Of a DNA stretch of 64,000 bases, positions 45,763-55,748 are shown one piece after another; the first letter of the stretch is position 1; each line of letters opens with the position of its first letter. Under the pieces are notes generated by a model. The model saw only the letters and a program-made list of their open reading frames with translations. It was not told the DNA's origin and did not search any database. A program made the position numbers and the translations under genes. The stretch is from Blastococcus haudaquaticus (GTDB lineage Bacteria > Actinomycetota > Actinomycetes > Mycobacteriales > Geodermatophilaceae), in contig NZ_OCNK01000002.1 of NCBI RefSeq assembly GCF_900230285.1, positions 496,001-560,000 of the forward strand. Reading direction: 5' to 3'.

Positions 45763-46644
45763 TCAGAAGACCCAGTCCTCCGGGTTGGCGTCCGGGTCGT
45801 CGGCGGGCTGACCGAGCATCGCCCGCTTGAGATCGGCGGCCTCGCTGCGCACCAGGTCGAGGATCGGCACGAGGTCGTCCTCCCGGAGCCGGCCGACGGT
45901 GAGCCGGGTGATCGGGACGGCTTCGTAGTCCTCGATGGTCAGTCGGGCGGCGACCTCGAAGGCGGCGCGCAGCAGGGCGCCGTCCGGCGTCTGGTAGTCG
46001 TCGATCTCCTTGAGCGGCGTGGTGAGCACCGCCGGGAACCCCCACTGCTCCAGGGCCACGGCGGTGAGCCGGAGGCTGTTGATGCCGTAGCGGCGGGTCT
46101 CGGCCGCACGACGGGCGCGGAAGCCCGGGTTGGCGGAGACGATCTCCGCGTAACCCTCGGGGTCGTTGTGGTGCAGCAGCGCGGCGCCGAGCTGCGCGAG
46201 CAGCCCGAGGCAGAGCGCGTCCGGGGGCCGCTCGCCGAACCGGGGCGCCAGGGCCGAGGAACCGAGGGCGAGGCTGGTGGTGACGTCCCAGAAGTTCTCC
46301 GGCAGCTTCGACTCGTCGTTCATGTTGGTCAGCGCGACCGTGGCCATCGTGCGCACGGTCGTGAAGCCGACGACGGTGACCGCGAACTGCAGAGAGGTCA
46401 CCCGTCCGCGCATGCCGAAGTAGGCGGAGTTGGCCAGCTTCATCACCCGGCCGGCGAGGGCGATGTCGGAGGACAGGATCCGGGCCAGCGTCTTCGCGTC
46501 GGTGTCGTCGGAGTTGGCGACCGAGACGATCTGGGCCGCCACCGGCTTCTGGACGGCCATCGTGTCGATGCCGGCCAGGATCACCTCGATGTCGAAGACG
46601 GGCCCCGGCGCGGTGTCCGCCCCGGGGAACGGGGTGACGGTCAC
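45763..46644 (-). CDS. HDOD-domain signalling protein
   Basis: 293-residue HDOD protein, an HD-GYP relative without catalytic HD residues. The domain spans about residues 20-215 (QKPVAAQIVSVANSDDTDA, LARILSSDIALAGRVMKLAN, LQFAVTVVGFTTVRTM). The GTG at 46644 overlaps the stop of the GGDEF-EAL gene (GTGA), so the two are translated together. HDOD proteins commonly act as scaffolds in two-component or cyclic-di-GMP networks, which fits. Confidence 0.85.
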   Translation of the reverse strand: MTVTPFPGADTAPGPVFDIEVILAGIDTMAVQKPVAAQIVSVANSDDTDAKTLARILSSDIALAGRVMKLANSAYFGMRGRVTSLQFAVTVVGFTTVRTMATVALTNMNDESKLPENFWDVTTSLALGSSALAPRFGERPPDALCLGLLAQLGAALLHHNDPEGYAEIVSANPGFRARRAAETRRYGINSLRLTAVALEQWGFPAVLTTPLKEIDDYQTPDGALLRAAFEVAARLTIEDYEAVPITRLTVGRLREDDLVPILDLVRSEAADLKRAMLGQPADDPDANPEDWVF

Positions 46645-48716
46645 GCGTCCTCCTCCGAGTGGGCCGCGAACCATGCCGCGGTGTGCCCTCCGGTCATCGG
46701 CTGGGCGAGGCTGAAGCCCTGCAGGTACGTCGCGCCCAGGCGGGTCAGCTCCTCGGCCTGCTCCAGGGTCTCCACCCCCTCGGCCACGGTGCAGAGATTG
46801 AGGTTGTGGGCCATGGCGATGACCGCCGAGGCGATCTCGGAGTGCCCGTCGGACAGCTCCGCCACGAACGAGCGGTCGACCTTGAGGCAGTCGACCGGCA
46901 GGTGCCGGAGGTAGGCCAGCGACGAGTAGCCGGTGCCGAAGTCGTCGATCGCGAGCTCCACGCCGAGAGCGCGCAACTGGTCGAGCACCTCCCGGGCCGA
47001 CGCCGGGTCCTTCATCAGCGCCGACTCGGTGATCTCGATCTGGATGCGGGACGGCGCCAGCCCGTGGCGCTCGAGCACGTCGGCGACCTGCGCGGCGAGG
47101 TTGTCGTCGAGCTGCAGCGCCGACACGTTGACGTTCGCCCGGCGTGGCGCGGCCGGCCCCAGGAGCTGGTCCCACTCCGCGAGCTGACGGCAGGTCTCGT
47201 CCAGGACGAGGCGCCCGAGGCCGATGATGAGCCCGCTCTCCTCGGCCAGGGGCACGAAGACGACCGGGCTGATGGGGCCGCGCTCGGCGTGGGTCCAGCG
47301 GGCGAGGGACTCCACGGCCACGGGCCGGCCGTCCCGCGTGCTGAAGATGGGCTGGTAGTACATCTGGATCTCGCGGCGCTCGATCGCGTCGCGCAGCTCG
47401 GTGACCAGGCGCAGCTTGTCCCGCGCCTCGGCGCGGGCCTGCTGGTCGAGGACGGTGACCCGCCCCTTCCCGCTCGCCTTCGCCTGGTACATCGCGATGT
47501 CGCAGTCGCGGATCAGTTCCTCGGCGGCGACGTGCTCGGACGTCTGGACCGTGACGCCGACGCTGGCGTAGGGGCGGATGTCGACGCCACCGAGCCGCAT
47601 CGGCCGCGACAGCGCCTCGGACACCCGGCCGGCGAGGGCGACGGCGGCGTCCTGGTCCACGTTCTCGCAGATGACGACGAACTCGTCCCCACCGAACCGC
47701 GCGACCAGGTCGCCGGGTCGCACCGTGGCGCGCAGCCGCTCGGCCACCTCCACGAGCAGCTCGTCGCCGGCGGTGTGGCCGAGGGAGTCGTTGACGACCT
47801 TGAAGTTGTCCAGGTCCAGGAAGAGGCAGGCCAGGCCGCTGGTGCCGGCGGTGAACCGCCCGGCCACGTACTGCGCGAGCAGGGTGCGGTTGGGCAGCCC
47901 GGTCAGCGGGTCGTGGTTGGCCTGGTGGGCCAGCTTCGCCTCGAACGCCAGCCGGTCGGTGATGTCCTCGATGGTGCCGACGAAGCCGGCGCCCACTCCC
48001 GGGGTGAAGAGGTGGGCGAAGCGGATCACCGTCATCCGGACGCTGCCGTCGTCCCGGACCAGCCGGGCCTGGGTCTCCACCTCGTCGCCGTCCAGGGCCG
48101 CCGACACCTGCTGGATGACGCTGTCGAGGTCGTCGGGGTGGACCGTGTCGATCCACCCGGTGCCGAGCAACTGTTCGGCGCGCAGCCCGACGAGGCTGCA
48201 GAACGCGTCGTTCACGTGGGCCAGGCGCATGCCCTGCTCGGAGAGCAGGGTCGGGATCGGGGAGCGCTCGGTCAGTGCGGAGAACCGGCGCTCGTGGGCA
48301 TCGGCGGTGGCCCGCAGCGCGCGTTCCTGCTCGTTGGCGGTGGACAGGACCCGGATGGTCCACATGCGTCCGCCCGGCGAGGGGGTCGTCATGACGACGG
48401 CCTCGACCTCGGCACCGCTGGCGGTTCGGACGGGCAGGGTCATGCGCGCGGCCCGCTCGCGGCGCAGCAGGAGCTTGAGCTCACCGCCGCCGAGGCTCGG
48501 GAACAGGTGGGCGACCGGCATGATGCGCAGGTCCTCGAGGCCGTAGCCGAGGAGCTGGACGGCGCCCTCGTTGCCCCAGGTCAGCCGTTGGGTCGTACCG
48601 ACGGTCTCCGCGACGAGGAGCGCCAGGTTGTCGCTCACGGTCGCGCTGTAGAAGACCGTGGAGACGATCTCCGGCGGCACCATGTCTTCCTCGGGCTCGC
48701 TGATCCAGGCGGACAC
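46641..48716 (-). CDS. PAS-GGDEF-EAL cyclic-di-GMP protein
   Basis: 691-residue cytoplasmic protein: two PAS-like domains (about 25-115 and 140-255), GGDEF at about 265-420 with an intact RFGGDEF active site, and EAL at about 440-685. EAL motifs are ESLARW (Glu kept), NVSALQL, ITESAL, DDFGTGYSSL, KVDRSFV and AEGVET, so both synthesis and breakdown of c-di-GMP are possible. The change of EAL to ESL is conservative. Coupled to the HDOD gene. Confidence 0.92.
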   Translation of the reverse strand: MSAWISEPEEDMVPPEIVSTVFYSATVSDNLALLVAETVGTTQRLTWGNEGAVQLLGYGLEDLRIMPVAHLFPSLGGGELKLLLRRERAARMTLPVRTASGAEVEAVVMTTPSPGGRMWTIRVLSTANEQERALRATADAHERRFSALTERSPIPTLLSEQGMRLAHVNDAFCSLVGLRAEQLLGTGWIDTVHPDDLDSVIQQVSAALDGDEVETQARLVRDDGSVRMTVIRFAHLFTPGVGAGFVGTIEDITDRLAFEAKLAHQANHDPLTGLPNRTLLAQYVAGRFTAGTSGLACLFLDLDNFKVVNDSLGHTAGDELLVEVAERLRATVRPGDLVARFGGDEFVVICENVDQDAAVALAGRVSEALSRPMRLGGVDIRPYASVGVTVQTSEHVAAEELIRDCDIAMYQAKASGKGRVTVLDQQARAEARDKLRLVTELRDAIERREIQMYYQPIFSTRDGRPVAVESLARWTHAERGPISPVVFVPLAEESGLIIGLGRLVLDETCRQLAEWDQLLGPAAPRRANVNVSALQLDDNLAAQVADVLERHGLAPSRIQIEITESALMKDPASAREVLDQLRALGVELAIDDFGTGYSSLAYLRHLPVDCLKVDRSFVAELSDGHSEIASAVIAMAHNLNLCTVAEGVETLEQAEELTRLGATYLQGFSLAQPMTGGHTAAWFAAHSEEDA

Positions 48717-48929
48717 GGTCCTCCCTCCGATTGCTCCACACGTCGCCGGGCTGCTCCAGCTGCAGGGGCACGGAGCCCCGCTGAGGTCTGGATCGGCGCG
48801 AGCACCCCCCTCCCTTCACCCGAACGCCGTCGGCTCCCCCGATGGGGGGAGGAAGCCCCGGCCGCCTTCCCGCGCGCCGGACCGGGGCGGGACGGCGCCG
48901 GAACTAGCCTCCGACCAGGAGGTGCCGTC

Positions 48930-49823
48930 CTGTCCGCTTTCCCCGCCCGCGCCGCTGCCGTCGCTGCGCTGACGCTCGCGACCGTGCTCACCGGGTGCGG
49001 CGGGCCGTCTCCCGAGCCGCTGGGGCAGCTGTTCCCCGACCCCGCCCTGGCCGCCTGCGTGGCAGCGGCCACCGGCCTGCCCGGTGCCGCGGCGGACGCG
49101 TCGGAGACCGATCTCGGCGCGGTCGAGGAGCTCCGCTGCGTGGGCGGCACGTCCGTCGAGGGGCCGATCCGCTCGCTCGAGGGCATCGGCGAGCTGTCGT
49201 CCCTGAGCGTCCTCGACGTCTCGCGGAACGAGATCTCCGACCTCGGGCCGGTGGCCGCGCTGACGCGGCTCGGGACGCTCACCCTCACCGCCAACGCGGT
49301 CAGCGACCTCTCCCCGCTGGTGGGGCTGGAGCTGTTCGACCTCGGCCTGTCGCAGAACCCGGTCCGCGACCTGAGCCCGCTGGCCGGCACCACGACGCTG
49401 AACGCGCTCGGCGTGGCCGCCGCCGAGATCACCGACATCGGCGCGCTCGCCGGGCACGACGCGCTCCGCGAGCTCGACCTCTCGGGCAACGCGATCACCG
49501 ACGTCTCGCCGCTGGCCGGGCTGCCCACCCTCGACACGCTGCGGCTCTCCCGCAACCGGATCGCCGATCCGGCGCCGCTCGGCACGATCCCGACGCTGCT
49601 GATCCTCGACGTCTTCGGCAACCGGATCACCGATGCGAGCGGCCTGGCCGACGCGCCGCTCCTGCAGGAGCTGCAGCTCGGCGCGAACCCCGTCACCGAT
49701 CTCACGCCGCTGCTGCGTGCCCGGTCGTTGGTGAACCTCGGGCTGGACGAGACCGACGGCACCCTGGTCACGGGGATCGACCAGCTCCGCGCCGCAGGCG
49801 TCAGCGTCAACGGCCTGGCCTGA
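48930..49823 (+). CDS. Leucine-rich-repeat lipoprotein (internalin-type repeats)
   Basis: About 297 residues. A lipoprotein signal (SAFPARAAAVAALTLATVLTGC) ends in the lipobox LTGC. The body is a run of about nine 22-residue LRR units such as LSVLDVSRNEISDLGPVAAL, LRELDLSGNAITDVSPLAGL and LQELQLGANPVTDLTPLL, the internalin-like form, expected to build a solenoid for binding on the cell surface. No ATG, GTG or TTG lies in frame before the signal peptide; CTG at 48930 follows AGGAGG by seven bases and is the best start. Confidence 0.78.
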   Translation: MSAFPARAAAVAALTLATVLTGCGGPSPEPLGQLFPDPALAACVAAATGLPGAAADASETDLGAVEELRCVGGTSVEGPIRSLEGIGELSSLSVLDVSRNEISDLGPVAALTRLGTLTLTANAVSDLSPLVGLELFDLGLSQNPVRDLSPLAGTTTLNALGVAAAEITDIGALAGHDALRELDLSGNAITDVSPLAGLPTLDTLRLSRNRIADPAPLGTIPTLLILDVFGNRITDASGLADAPLLQELQLGANPVTDLTPLLRARSLVNLGLDETDGTLVTGIDQLRAAGVSVNGLA

Positions 49824-49962
49824 TCACTCCACGCCCAGGGTCGATCCCGTGGCAGTGGTCACATCCGCCTTTCCTCGTAGGCCCGGTGCTCGTTTCCCGT
49901 GCATGATCCGTCCACCCCACTGGTGACGGGCAACGACGCCCGCCAGCCGATTGGAGCGCCAC

Positions 49963-51492
49963 GTGCGAATCGGAGTTCCGCGGGAGACCCGCGCGCGCGA
50001 GACACGGGTGGCCGCCACGCCCGCGACCGTGAAGAAGCTGGTGGCCCTCGGCTACGAGGTGGTGCTCGAGTCGGGCGCGGGGGCCGCGGCCAGCTTCCCG
50101 GACGACGCCTTCGCCGAGGCCGGCGCCACCGTCGGGACGGCGGACGACGCCTGGCAGGCCGACGTCGTGCTGCGGGTGAACGCACCGGCGGTCGAGGAGA
50201 TCCCGCGGCTCCGCGACGGCGCGACGCTGGTCAGCCTGCTCAGCCCGGGCCTGAACCCCGACCTGGTCGACGCCCTCGCCGCGCGCCCGATCACCGCGCT
50301 GGCGATGGACGCGGTCCCCCGCATCTCCCGCGCCCAGTCCATGGACGTGCTCAGCTCCATGGCCAACATCGCCGGCTACCGGGCGGTCATCGAGGCGGCG
50401 CACGTCTTCGGCCGGTTCTTCACCGGGCAGGTGACGGCGGCGGGCAAGGTGCCGCCCGCGAAGGTGCTCGTCGCGGGTGCCGGCGTCGCGGGGCTGGCGG
50501 CCATCGGCGCGGCAAGCAGCCTGGGCGCGATCGTCCGGGCGACCGACGTCCGCCCCGAGGTGGCCGAGCAGGTCCGCTCCCTGGGCGGTGAGTACGTCGC
50601 CGTGCCGGCCGGCGAGGCCGAGGTCAGCGCGGACGGCTACGCGCGCGAGATGGGCGAGGACTTCAACCGCCGCGCGGCGCAGATGTACGCCGAGCAGGCC
50701 CCCGACGTCGACATCATCATCACGACCGCCCTGATCCCCGGCCGTCCCGCGCCCCGGCTGATCACCGAGGAGATGGTCGCGTCGATGAGGTCGGGCAGCG
50801 TGATCGTCGACATGGCCGCGGCGCAGGGCGGGAACGTGGCCGGGTCGGTCGCCGACGAGATCGTGGTGACCGGCAACGGCGTCTCGATCATCGGCTACAC
50901 CGACCTGCCCGGCCGGCTGCCGGCCCAGGCCTCCCAGCTCTACGGGCAGAACCTGGTCAGCCTCCTCACGTTGCTGACCCCGGCCAAGGACGGCCAGCTG
51001 GTCCTGGACTTCGACGACGTCGTCCAGCGGGCGATCACCGTCGTGCGGGCGGGCGAGAAGACCTGGCCCCCGCCGCCCGTCCAGGTGTCCGCGGCCCCGG
51101 CGCCGGTCGCCGCCGCGGCCGTGGAACCGGCTCCTCCGAAGGCGCCACCCCCACCGGGCCGGCGGTTCGCCCTCGTCGGGCTGGGCGCCGCGGTGCTGTT
51201 CGCGATCACGGCGTTCTCGCCCAACGAGCTGATCCAGCACGTCACGGTGTTCGCCCTCGCCGTCGTCGTGGGCTTCTACGTGATCGGGCACGTGCACCAC
51301 GCCCTGCACACGCCGCTGATGTCGGTGACGAACGCGATCTCCGGGATCATCGTCGTCGGCGCCCTGCTGCAGATCGGCCACGACGACAGGCTCGTCACGG
51401 CCCTGGCCTTCATCGCGATCCTGGTCGCCAGCATCAACGTCTTCGGCGGCTTCGCCGTGACCCGCCGCATGCTGGGGATGTTCACCCGATGA
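49963..51492 (+). CDS. pntA: NAD(P) transhydrogenase alpha subunit
   Basis: 509-residue PntA: an NAD-binding domain (alanine-dehydrogenase-like, residues about 1-375, with [22 protein letters not shown] and the RQD-region segment [10 protein letters not shown]), a Pro/Ala-rich linker (about 385-410) and four hydrophobic segments at the C terminus. With PntB it pumps protons while reducing NADP from NADH. The GTG at 49963 is favoured by GGAG upstream over TTG at 49951. The NADPH produced could serve PobA and biosynthesis. Confidence 0.93.
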   Translation: MRIGVPRETRARETRVAATPATVKKLVALGYEVVLESGAGAAASFPDDAFAEAGATVGTADDAWQADVVLRVNAPAVEEIPRLRDGATLVSLLSPGLNPDLVDALAARPITALAMDAVPRISRAQSMDVLSSMANIAGYRAVIEAAHVFGRFFTGQVTAAGKVPPAKVLVAGAGVAGLAAIGAASSLGAIVRATDVRPEVAEQVRSLGGEYVAVPAGEAEVSADGYAREMGEDFNRRAAQMYAEQAPDVDIIITTALIPGRPAPRLITEEMVASMRSGSVIVDMAAAQGGNVAGSVADEIVVTGNGVSIIGYTDLPGRLPAQASQLYGQNLVSLLTLLTPAKDGQLVLDFDDVVQRAITVVRAGEKTWPPPPVQVSAAPAPVAAAAVEPAPPKAPPPPGRRFALVGLGAAVLFAITAFSPNELIQHVTVFALAVVVGFYVIGHVHHALHTPLMSVTNAISGIIVVGALLQIGHDDRLVTALAFIAILVASINVFGGFAVTRRMLGMFTR

Positions 51493-52898
51493 CCGCGACC
51501 ACGGCGGCCTCGGCCGCCTACATCGTCGCCGCGCTGCTGTTCATCCTCAGCCTGGCCGGCCTGTCGAAGCACGAGACCGCGAAGGCCGGCAACGCCTACG
51601 GCATGGCGGGCATGGCCATCGCGCTGGCCGCCACCATCGGCCTGGCCACCCGCAGCGCCTCGGGCGTCGGCATCGGGCTGCTGGTCGTCGCCATGGTCAT
51701 CGGCGCCGCGATCGGTCTCTGGCGGGCCGCCCGCGTCGAGATGACCGGCATGCCCGAGCTCATCGCGATCCTGCACAGCTTCGTCGGCCTGGCCGCCGTG
51801 CTGGTCGGCTGGAACGGCTACCTGTCGGTCGAGGCCGACGTCGAGGAGCAGACCGAGGTCGCTCCCAACCTCCTGGGCATCCACTCCGCCGAGGTGGTGA
51901 TCGGCGTCTTCATCGGCGCGGTCACCTTCACCGGCTCGATCGTGGCGTTCCTCAAGCTGTCCGGCCGGATCAAGAGCAACCCGCTCATGCTGCCGGCGCA
52001 CAACGCCCTCAACCTGGGCGCGCTGGTCGCCTTCGCCGTCCTGACCGTGGTGTTCGTCGTCGAGCCGAACCTGCTGGTGCTCTCGGCGGTGACGCTGGTC
52101 GCCCTGGCGCTGGGCTGGCACCTGGTCGCCTCGATCGGCGGCGGCGACATGCCGGTCGTCGTCTCGATGCTGAACAGCTACTCGGGCTGGGCCGCGGCCG
52201 CGTCGGGCTTCCTGCTGGGCAACGACCTGCTGATCGTCACGGGCGCCCTGGTCGGCTCCTCGGGTGCCTACCTCTCCTACATCATGTGCAAGGCGATGAA
52301 CCGGTCGTTCCTCTCGGTCATCGCCGGTGGGTTCGGCAACGAGGGCAGCGTCTCCGCGGACGACCGCGACTACGGCGAGCACACCGAGATCACCGCCGAG
52401 GACACCGCCGACCTGCTGCGCGAGGCCTCGTCGGTCATCATCACCCCCGGCTACGGCATGGCCGTCGCGCAGGCACAGGGCGCGGTCGCCGAGCTCACGC
52501 GCAAGCTGCGGGCCAAGGACATCGACGTCCGGTTCGGGATCCACCCGGTCGCCGGCCGTCTACCCGGGCACATGAACGTGCTCCTGGCGGAGGCGAAGGT
52601 GCCCTACGACGTCGTCCTCGAGATGGACGAGATCAACGACGACTTCGCCGCCACCGACGTCGTCCTGGTCATCGGGGCCAACGACACCGTCAACCCGGCC
52701 GCCACCGACGACCCGGGCAGCCCGATCGCCGGCATGCCGGTGCTGACGGTGTGGGAGGCGAAGAACGTGGTCGTGTTCAAGCGGTCGATGAGCACCGGGT
52801 ACGCGGGCGTGCAGAACCCGCTGTTCTTCCGGGAGAACAGCCGGATGCTCTTCGGCGATGCGCGGGAGCGCGTCGAGGACATCCTCAAGGCCCTCTGA
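51489..52898 (+). CDS. pntB: NAD(P) transhydrogenase beta subunit
   Basis: 469-residue PntB: about nine membrane segments in residues 8-270, then the NADP-binding domain III with [35 protein letters not shown] and the late [15 protein letters not shown] overlaps the pntA stop by 4 bases. Complete and of normal length. Confidence 0.94.
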   Translation: MTATTAASAAYIVAALLFILSLAGLSKHETAKAGNAYGMAGMAIALAATIGLATRSASGVGIGLLVVAMVIGAAIGLWRAARVEMTGMPELIAILHSFVGLAAVLVGWNGYLSVEADVEEQTEVAPNLLGIHSAEVVIGVFIGAVTFTGSIVAFLKLSGRIKSNPLMLPAHNALNLGALVAFAVLTVVFVVEPNLLVLSAVTLVALALGWHLVASIGGGDMPVVVSMLNSYSGWAAAASGFLLGNDLLIVTGALVGSSGAYLSYIMCKAMNRSFLSVIAGGFGNEGSVSADDRDYGEHTEITAEDTADLLREASSVIITPGYGMAVAQAQGAVAELTRKLRAKDIDVRFGIHPVAGRLPGHMNVLLAEAKVPYDVVLEMDEINDDFAATDVVLVIGANDTVNPAATDDPGSPIAGMPVLTVWEAKNVVVFKRSMSTGYAGVQNPLFFRENSRMLFGDARERVEDILKAL

Positions 52899-52960
52899 CG
52901 GGCAGTGTGACCTCGTCGCGACCCCTGTCTTCTGTCGCCGCGAGGGCCTACCTTGGGTAG

Positions 52961-53815
52961 GTGCGCGCACACGGAGCAGTGACCGACGTCCCCGCGGCAG
53001 CGTCGGCGGACCATCTCTGCTGGGTGTACGGCGAGGACGACGACGCCTTCGACGCCGCCGTCCGCGAGTTCCTTGCCGGTGGGGTCGCGCGCGGAGAGCG
53101 GCTGCTCTGCGTCGGGGAGCGCGTCATCGAGAGCCTGGACGGCGGCATCGCGCCGCTCGGCGACACCGACGCGCTGATCGCCGACGGCGCCCTGTCGACC
53201 CTGACCCTCGCCGAGGCGTACGAGGCGACCGGCACCTTCACCCCCGAGGCACAGTTCGCGTTCTACGACGAGGCGACCCGCACGGCGATCGCCGACGGCT
53301 ACCGGGGGCTGCGCGTCGTCGCCGATGTGGGCGGCCTGGCGGTGGACCCGGGGACGCGGGACGTCCTCATCCGGTGGGAACACCTCGCGGACGAGTACAT
53401 GGCGCAGGGGTCCGGGATGTCCGCGATGTGCACCTACCACCGCGGCATCCCGCAGGCCGCCCTCGCCGCAGCAACGTCGGTGCACCCGCTGGTGCACGCG
53501 CCGGAGGCTCCACCGCCCTTCCAGGTCTTCTTCGACGACGACCGGGTCGCCCTCGTCGGCAGCGTCGACACCTTCGGGGCCGACCGGCTGGCCCGGGTGC
53601 TCGCCTCCTCCCCGGTGAGCGGCGACCGCGCGGTGCTCGACCTGGGGCGCCTGGAGTTCGTGGACGTCGCCGGGTCCCGGGTCATCGCCCACTGGGCGCA
53701 GGACCTGGACCGCCGGTCGCTTCCGCTGGAGGTGCGGGGCGCGTCCCCGCTGCTCCGGCGGATGTGGCAGGTGCTGGGCCTGGGCGACGTCGCCGCCGTC
53801 CGGTTCGCCGCGTGA
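52961..53815 (+). CDS. MEDS-STAS signalling protein
   Basis: 284 residues: an N-terminal MEDS sensory domain (about 12-175; HLCWVYGEDDDAFDAAVREFL and SGMSAMCTYHR, where Cys and His often bind a ligand or metal) and a C-terminal STAS domain (about 185-280; DRAVLDLGRLEFVDVAGSRVI). It resembles antagonist-type proteins of anti-sigma switches, although the usual phosphorylatable Ser context is altered. GTG at 52961 is directly preceded by the palindrome CCTACC-TTG-GGTAGG (52947-52961); GTG at 52979 is an alternative start. Confidence 0.78.
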   Translation: MRAHGAVTDVPAAASADHLCWVYGEDDDAFDAAVREFLAGGVARGERLLCVGERVIESLDGGIAPLGDTDALIADGALSTLTLAEAYEATGTFTPEAQFAFYDEATRTAIADGYRGLRVVADVGGLAVDPGTRDVLIRWEHLADEYMAQGSGMSAMCTYHRGIPQAALAAATSVHPLVHAPEAPPPFQVFFDDDRVALVGSVDTFGADRLARVLASSPVSGDRAVLDLGRLEFVDVAGSRVIAHWAQDLDRRSLPLEVRGASPLLRRMWQVLGLGDVAAVRFAA

Positions 53816-54756
53816 CCGCCGTCCTGCAGGAGCCGGTGCCCGGCTTCGAGCACGAGGCGCTGTTCTACCGGAGCGACGAGGACTTCCTCGACGGTCTGCT
53901 GCCCTTCGTCCGGGAGGGACTGGAGCAGGACGAGACCGTGGTGGCGGCGCTGCCCCGCAACCGGCTGGAGCTGCTCCGCGACGCCCTCGGCGACGACGCC
54001 TCCGCGGTGGACCTCCGCGACATGGCCGAGGTCGGGCGCAATCCGGCCGCGATCATCGCCGTCTGGGACCGGCTGCTGCGCGAGCAGACCGCCGCCGGAC
54101 GCCGGCTCCGGGGAGTCGGCGAGCCTGCCTTCGTCGGACGGCGGGAGGCCGAGTTCGCGGAGTGCCGCCTGCACGAGCTGCTGCTCAACACCGCCTTCGA
54201 CGGCGGACCGTCCTGGCGCCTGCTGTGCCCGTACGACGAGGTGCACCTCCCCCGCGCCGTCGTCCGGGGGGCGTTGCACACGCATCCGCTGGCCGGCACG
54301 ACGGCGGGGCGACGGACGAGCCCGGACTACTCGCCGGGAGAGGTCGCCGAGCTGTTCGGCGCAGAACTCCCCCGGCCCACCGACGCCGTGCTCCGGGGCA
54401 TCTACGGTGCCGCCGACGTCCCGGCGACCCGGCGGACCGTCGCCCAGTACGCCCGCACGATCGGTCTCCCCGAGGAGAAGGTCGAGGTCCTGGCGCTGGC
54501 CGCGTCCGAGCTCGCGACCAACAGCGTCCGCCACGGCGGCGGCACGGGGACGGTCGCCATGTGGGCGACGCCCGGTGCCGCGATCGTCGAGTTCAGCGAC
54601 TCCGGGCAGGTCGACGATCCGCTGACCGGCCGGCGGATGCCCACCCTGGAGCAGGAGGGCGGTCGCGGGGTCTACCTGGTCAACCAGCTGTGCGACCTGG
54701 TGCAGCTGCGCTCCGCCGACCGCGGCACCACGATCCGGGTCACCACCTGGCGCTGA
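53812..54756 (+). CDS. MEDS-HATPase (anti-sigma-factor-like) protein
   Basis: 314 residues: MEDS domain (about 10-175; HEALFYRSDEDFLDGLLPFV) fused to an RsbW-like HATPase (about 205-310; LAASELATNSVRHGGG as N box, IVEFSDSGQVDDPL, GGRGVYLVNQLCD). It would act as a serine kinase or anti-sigma partner for the STAS protein encoded just upstream, to which it is coupled (GTGA at 53812). Confidence 0.82.
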   Translation: MTAVLQEPVPGFEHEALFYRSDEDFLDGLLPFVREGLEQDETVVAALPRNRLELLRDALGDDASAVDLRDMAEVGRNPAAIIAVWDRLLREQTAAGRRLRGVGEPAFVGRREAEFAECRLHELLLNTAFDGGPSWRLLCPYDEVHLPRAVVRGALHTHPLAGTTAGRRTSPDYSPGEVAELFGAELPRPTDAVLRGIYGAADVPATRRTVAQYARTIGLPEEKVEVLALAASELATNSVRHGGGTGTVAMWATPGAAIVEFSDSGQVDDPLTGRRMPTLEQEGGRGVYLVNQLCDLVQLRSADRGTTIRVTTWR

Positions 54757-54979
54757 GCGCCGGCGCGGTCCCCCCGCCTCGAACTCTCCGGTGCCGCCGC
54801 TCACCGAGGTTGCGCGGACGCCGGGTGCGCCGCGACTATGCTGCCCCCAGTGCGTCACACAGCCGGCGCGCGGGCGGGGACGCACGTCCCTCCTTCTGAC
54901 GGACCCTGGAACACCACGGGGTCCTGTCGTTGTCCGCCGGCACGGCTCCGTCCGGTGCAACCTCCACGGAGCTATCGCA

Positions 54980-55747
54980 GTGATTCCCCCTGACGACGAC
55001 GCTGTCGCCGTCCAGCCGGCCTTCGACGAGCTCGGCCGGCTCTCCTTCGCCGAGCACTCCCTCGAGTCGCTCCTGCAACGAGTCACCGCGCTCGCGGCGG
55101 GGGTGCTCCCGGGAGAACCGGTGATCTCCCTGACCATCCTGACCGACCGGGGGCCCTCCACCGTCGCCAGCAGCGGTGAGCTGGCCCTCCGGCTCGACGA
55201 GGAGCAGTACCGCCTCGACTCGGGCCCCTGCCTGGCGGCGGCCTCCACCGGGCAGACGTCCGAGATCGTGGACACGCGGGCGCCGTCGGACTGGCCGGAC
55301 TTCGCTCCGCACGCAGCGGCAGCCGGTTGCGGAAGCGTGATCTCCTTCCCGCTCCCGGTGCGCGAGAAGGTGGCCGGGGCCCTCAACGTCTACGCGCGCC
55401 GGTTCACCGTGTCCGACCGGCGGACCCGCGCCCTGGTCTCGCGCTTCGCCGACTACGCCGTCGTCCCGGTGTCGAACATGTACCTGTACGAGAGCGCCGT
55501 GGAACGAGCCGATCACCTCGCCACGGCGCTGGACTCCCGAGCCGTGATCGACCAGGCCAAGGGGATGTTGATGGAACGCTTCACGCTCACCCCCGACCAG
55601 GCGTTCCGGGCGCTCACCCGGGTGTCCATGCAGACCAACACGAAGGTGCGCGACATCGCGGAACGCTTCGTCGCCACCGGCGACGTCCCGGGCCTACCGA
55701 CCCGGCACGGGGTTGCGGGCACCGGCGCGGTCGCGGACGGTTGCTGA
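54980..55747 (+). CDS. GAF-ANTAR regulator
   Basis: 255 residues: a GAF domain at about 20-165 and a C-terminal ANTAR RNA-binding domain at about 180-240 (RAVIDQAKGMLMERFTLTPDQAF). ANTAR proteins control transcription termination by binding paired RNA hairpins. GTG at 54980 is preferred because GGAG lies upstream; the frame stays open another 63 codons without conserved sequence. It follows the MEDS pair and may read the same stress input. Confidence 0.85.
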   Translation: MIPPDDDAVAVQPAFDELGRLSFAEHSLESLLQRVTALAAGVLPGEPVISLTILTDRGPSTVASSGELALRLDEEQYRLDSGPCLAAASTGQTSEIVDTRAPSDWPDFAPHAAAAGCGSVISFPLPVREKVAGALNVYARRFTVSDRRTRALVSRFADYAVVPVSNMYLYESAVERADHLATALDSRAVIDQAKGMLMERFTLTPDQAFRALTRVSMQTNTKVRDIAERFVATGDVPGLPTRHGVAGTGAVADGC

Positions 55748-55748
55748 C

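Noticed and set aside
46659-48929. Long plus-strand open frame opposite the GGDEF-EAL gene, in frame with the LRR lipoprotein
   Set aside because: Only the part after 48930 shows real protein features; the rest is antisense to a clear signalling gene.
54791-54979. N-terminal extension of the GAF-ANTAR protein
   Set aside because: The extra 63 codons lack conserved sequence; GTG at 54980 has a ribosome site and a normal start of the family.
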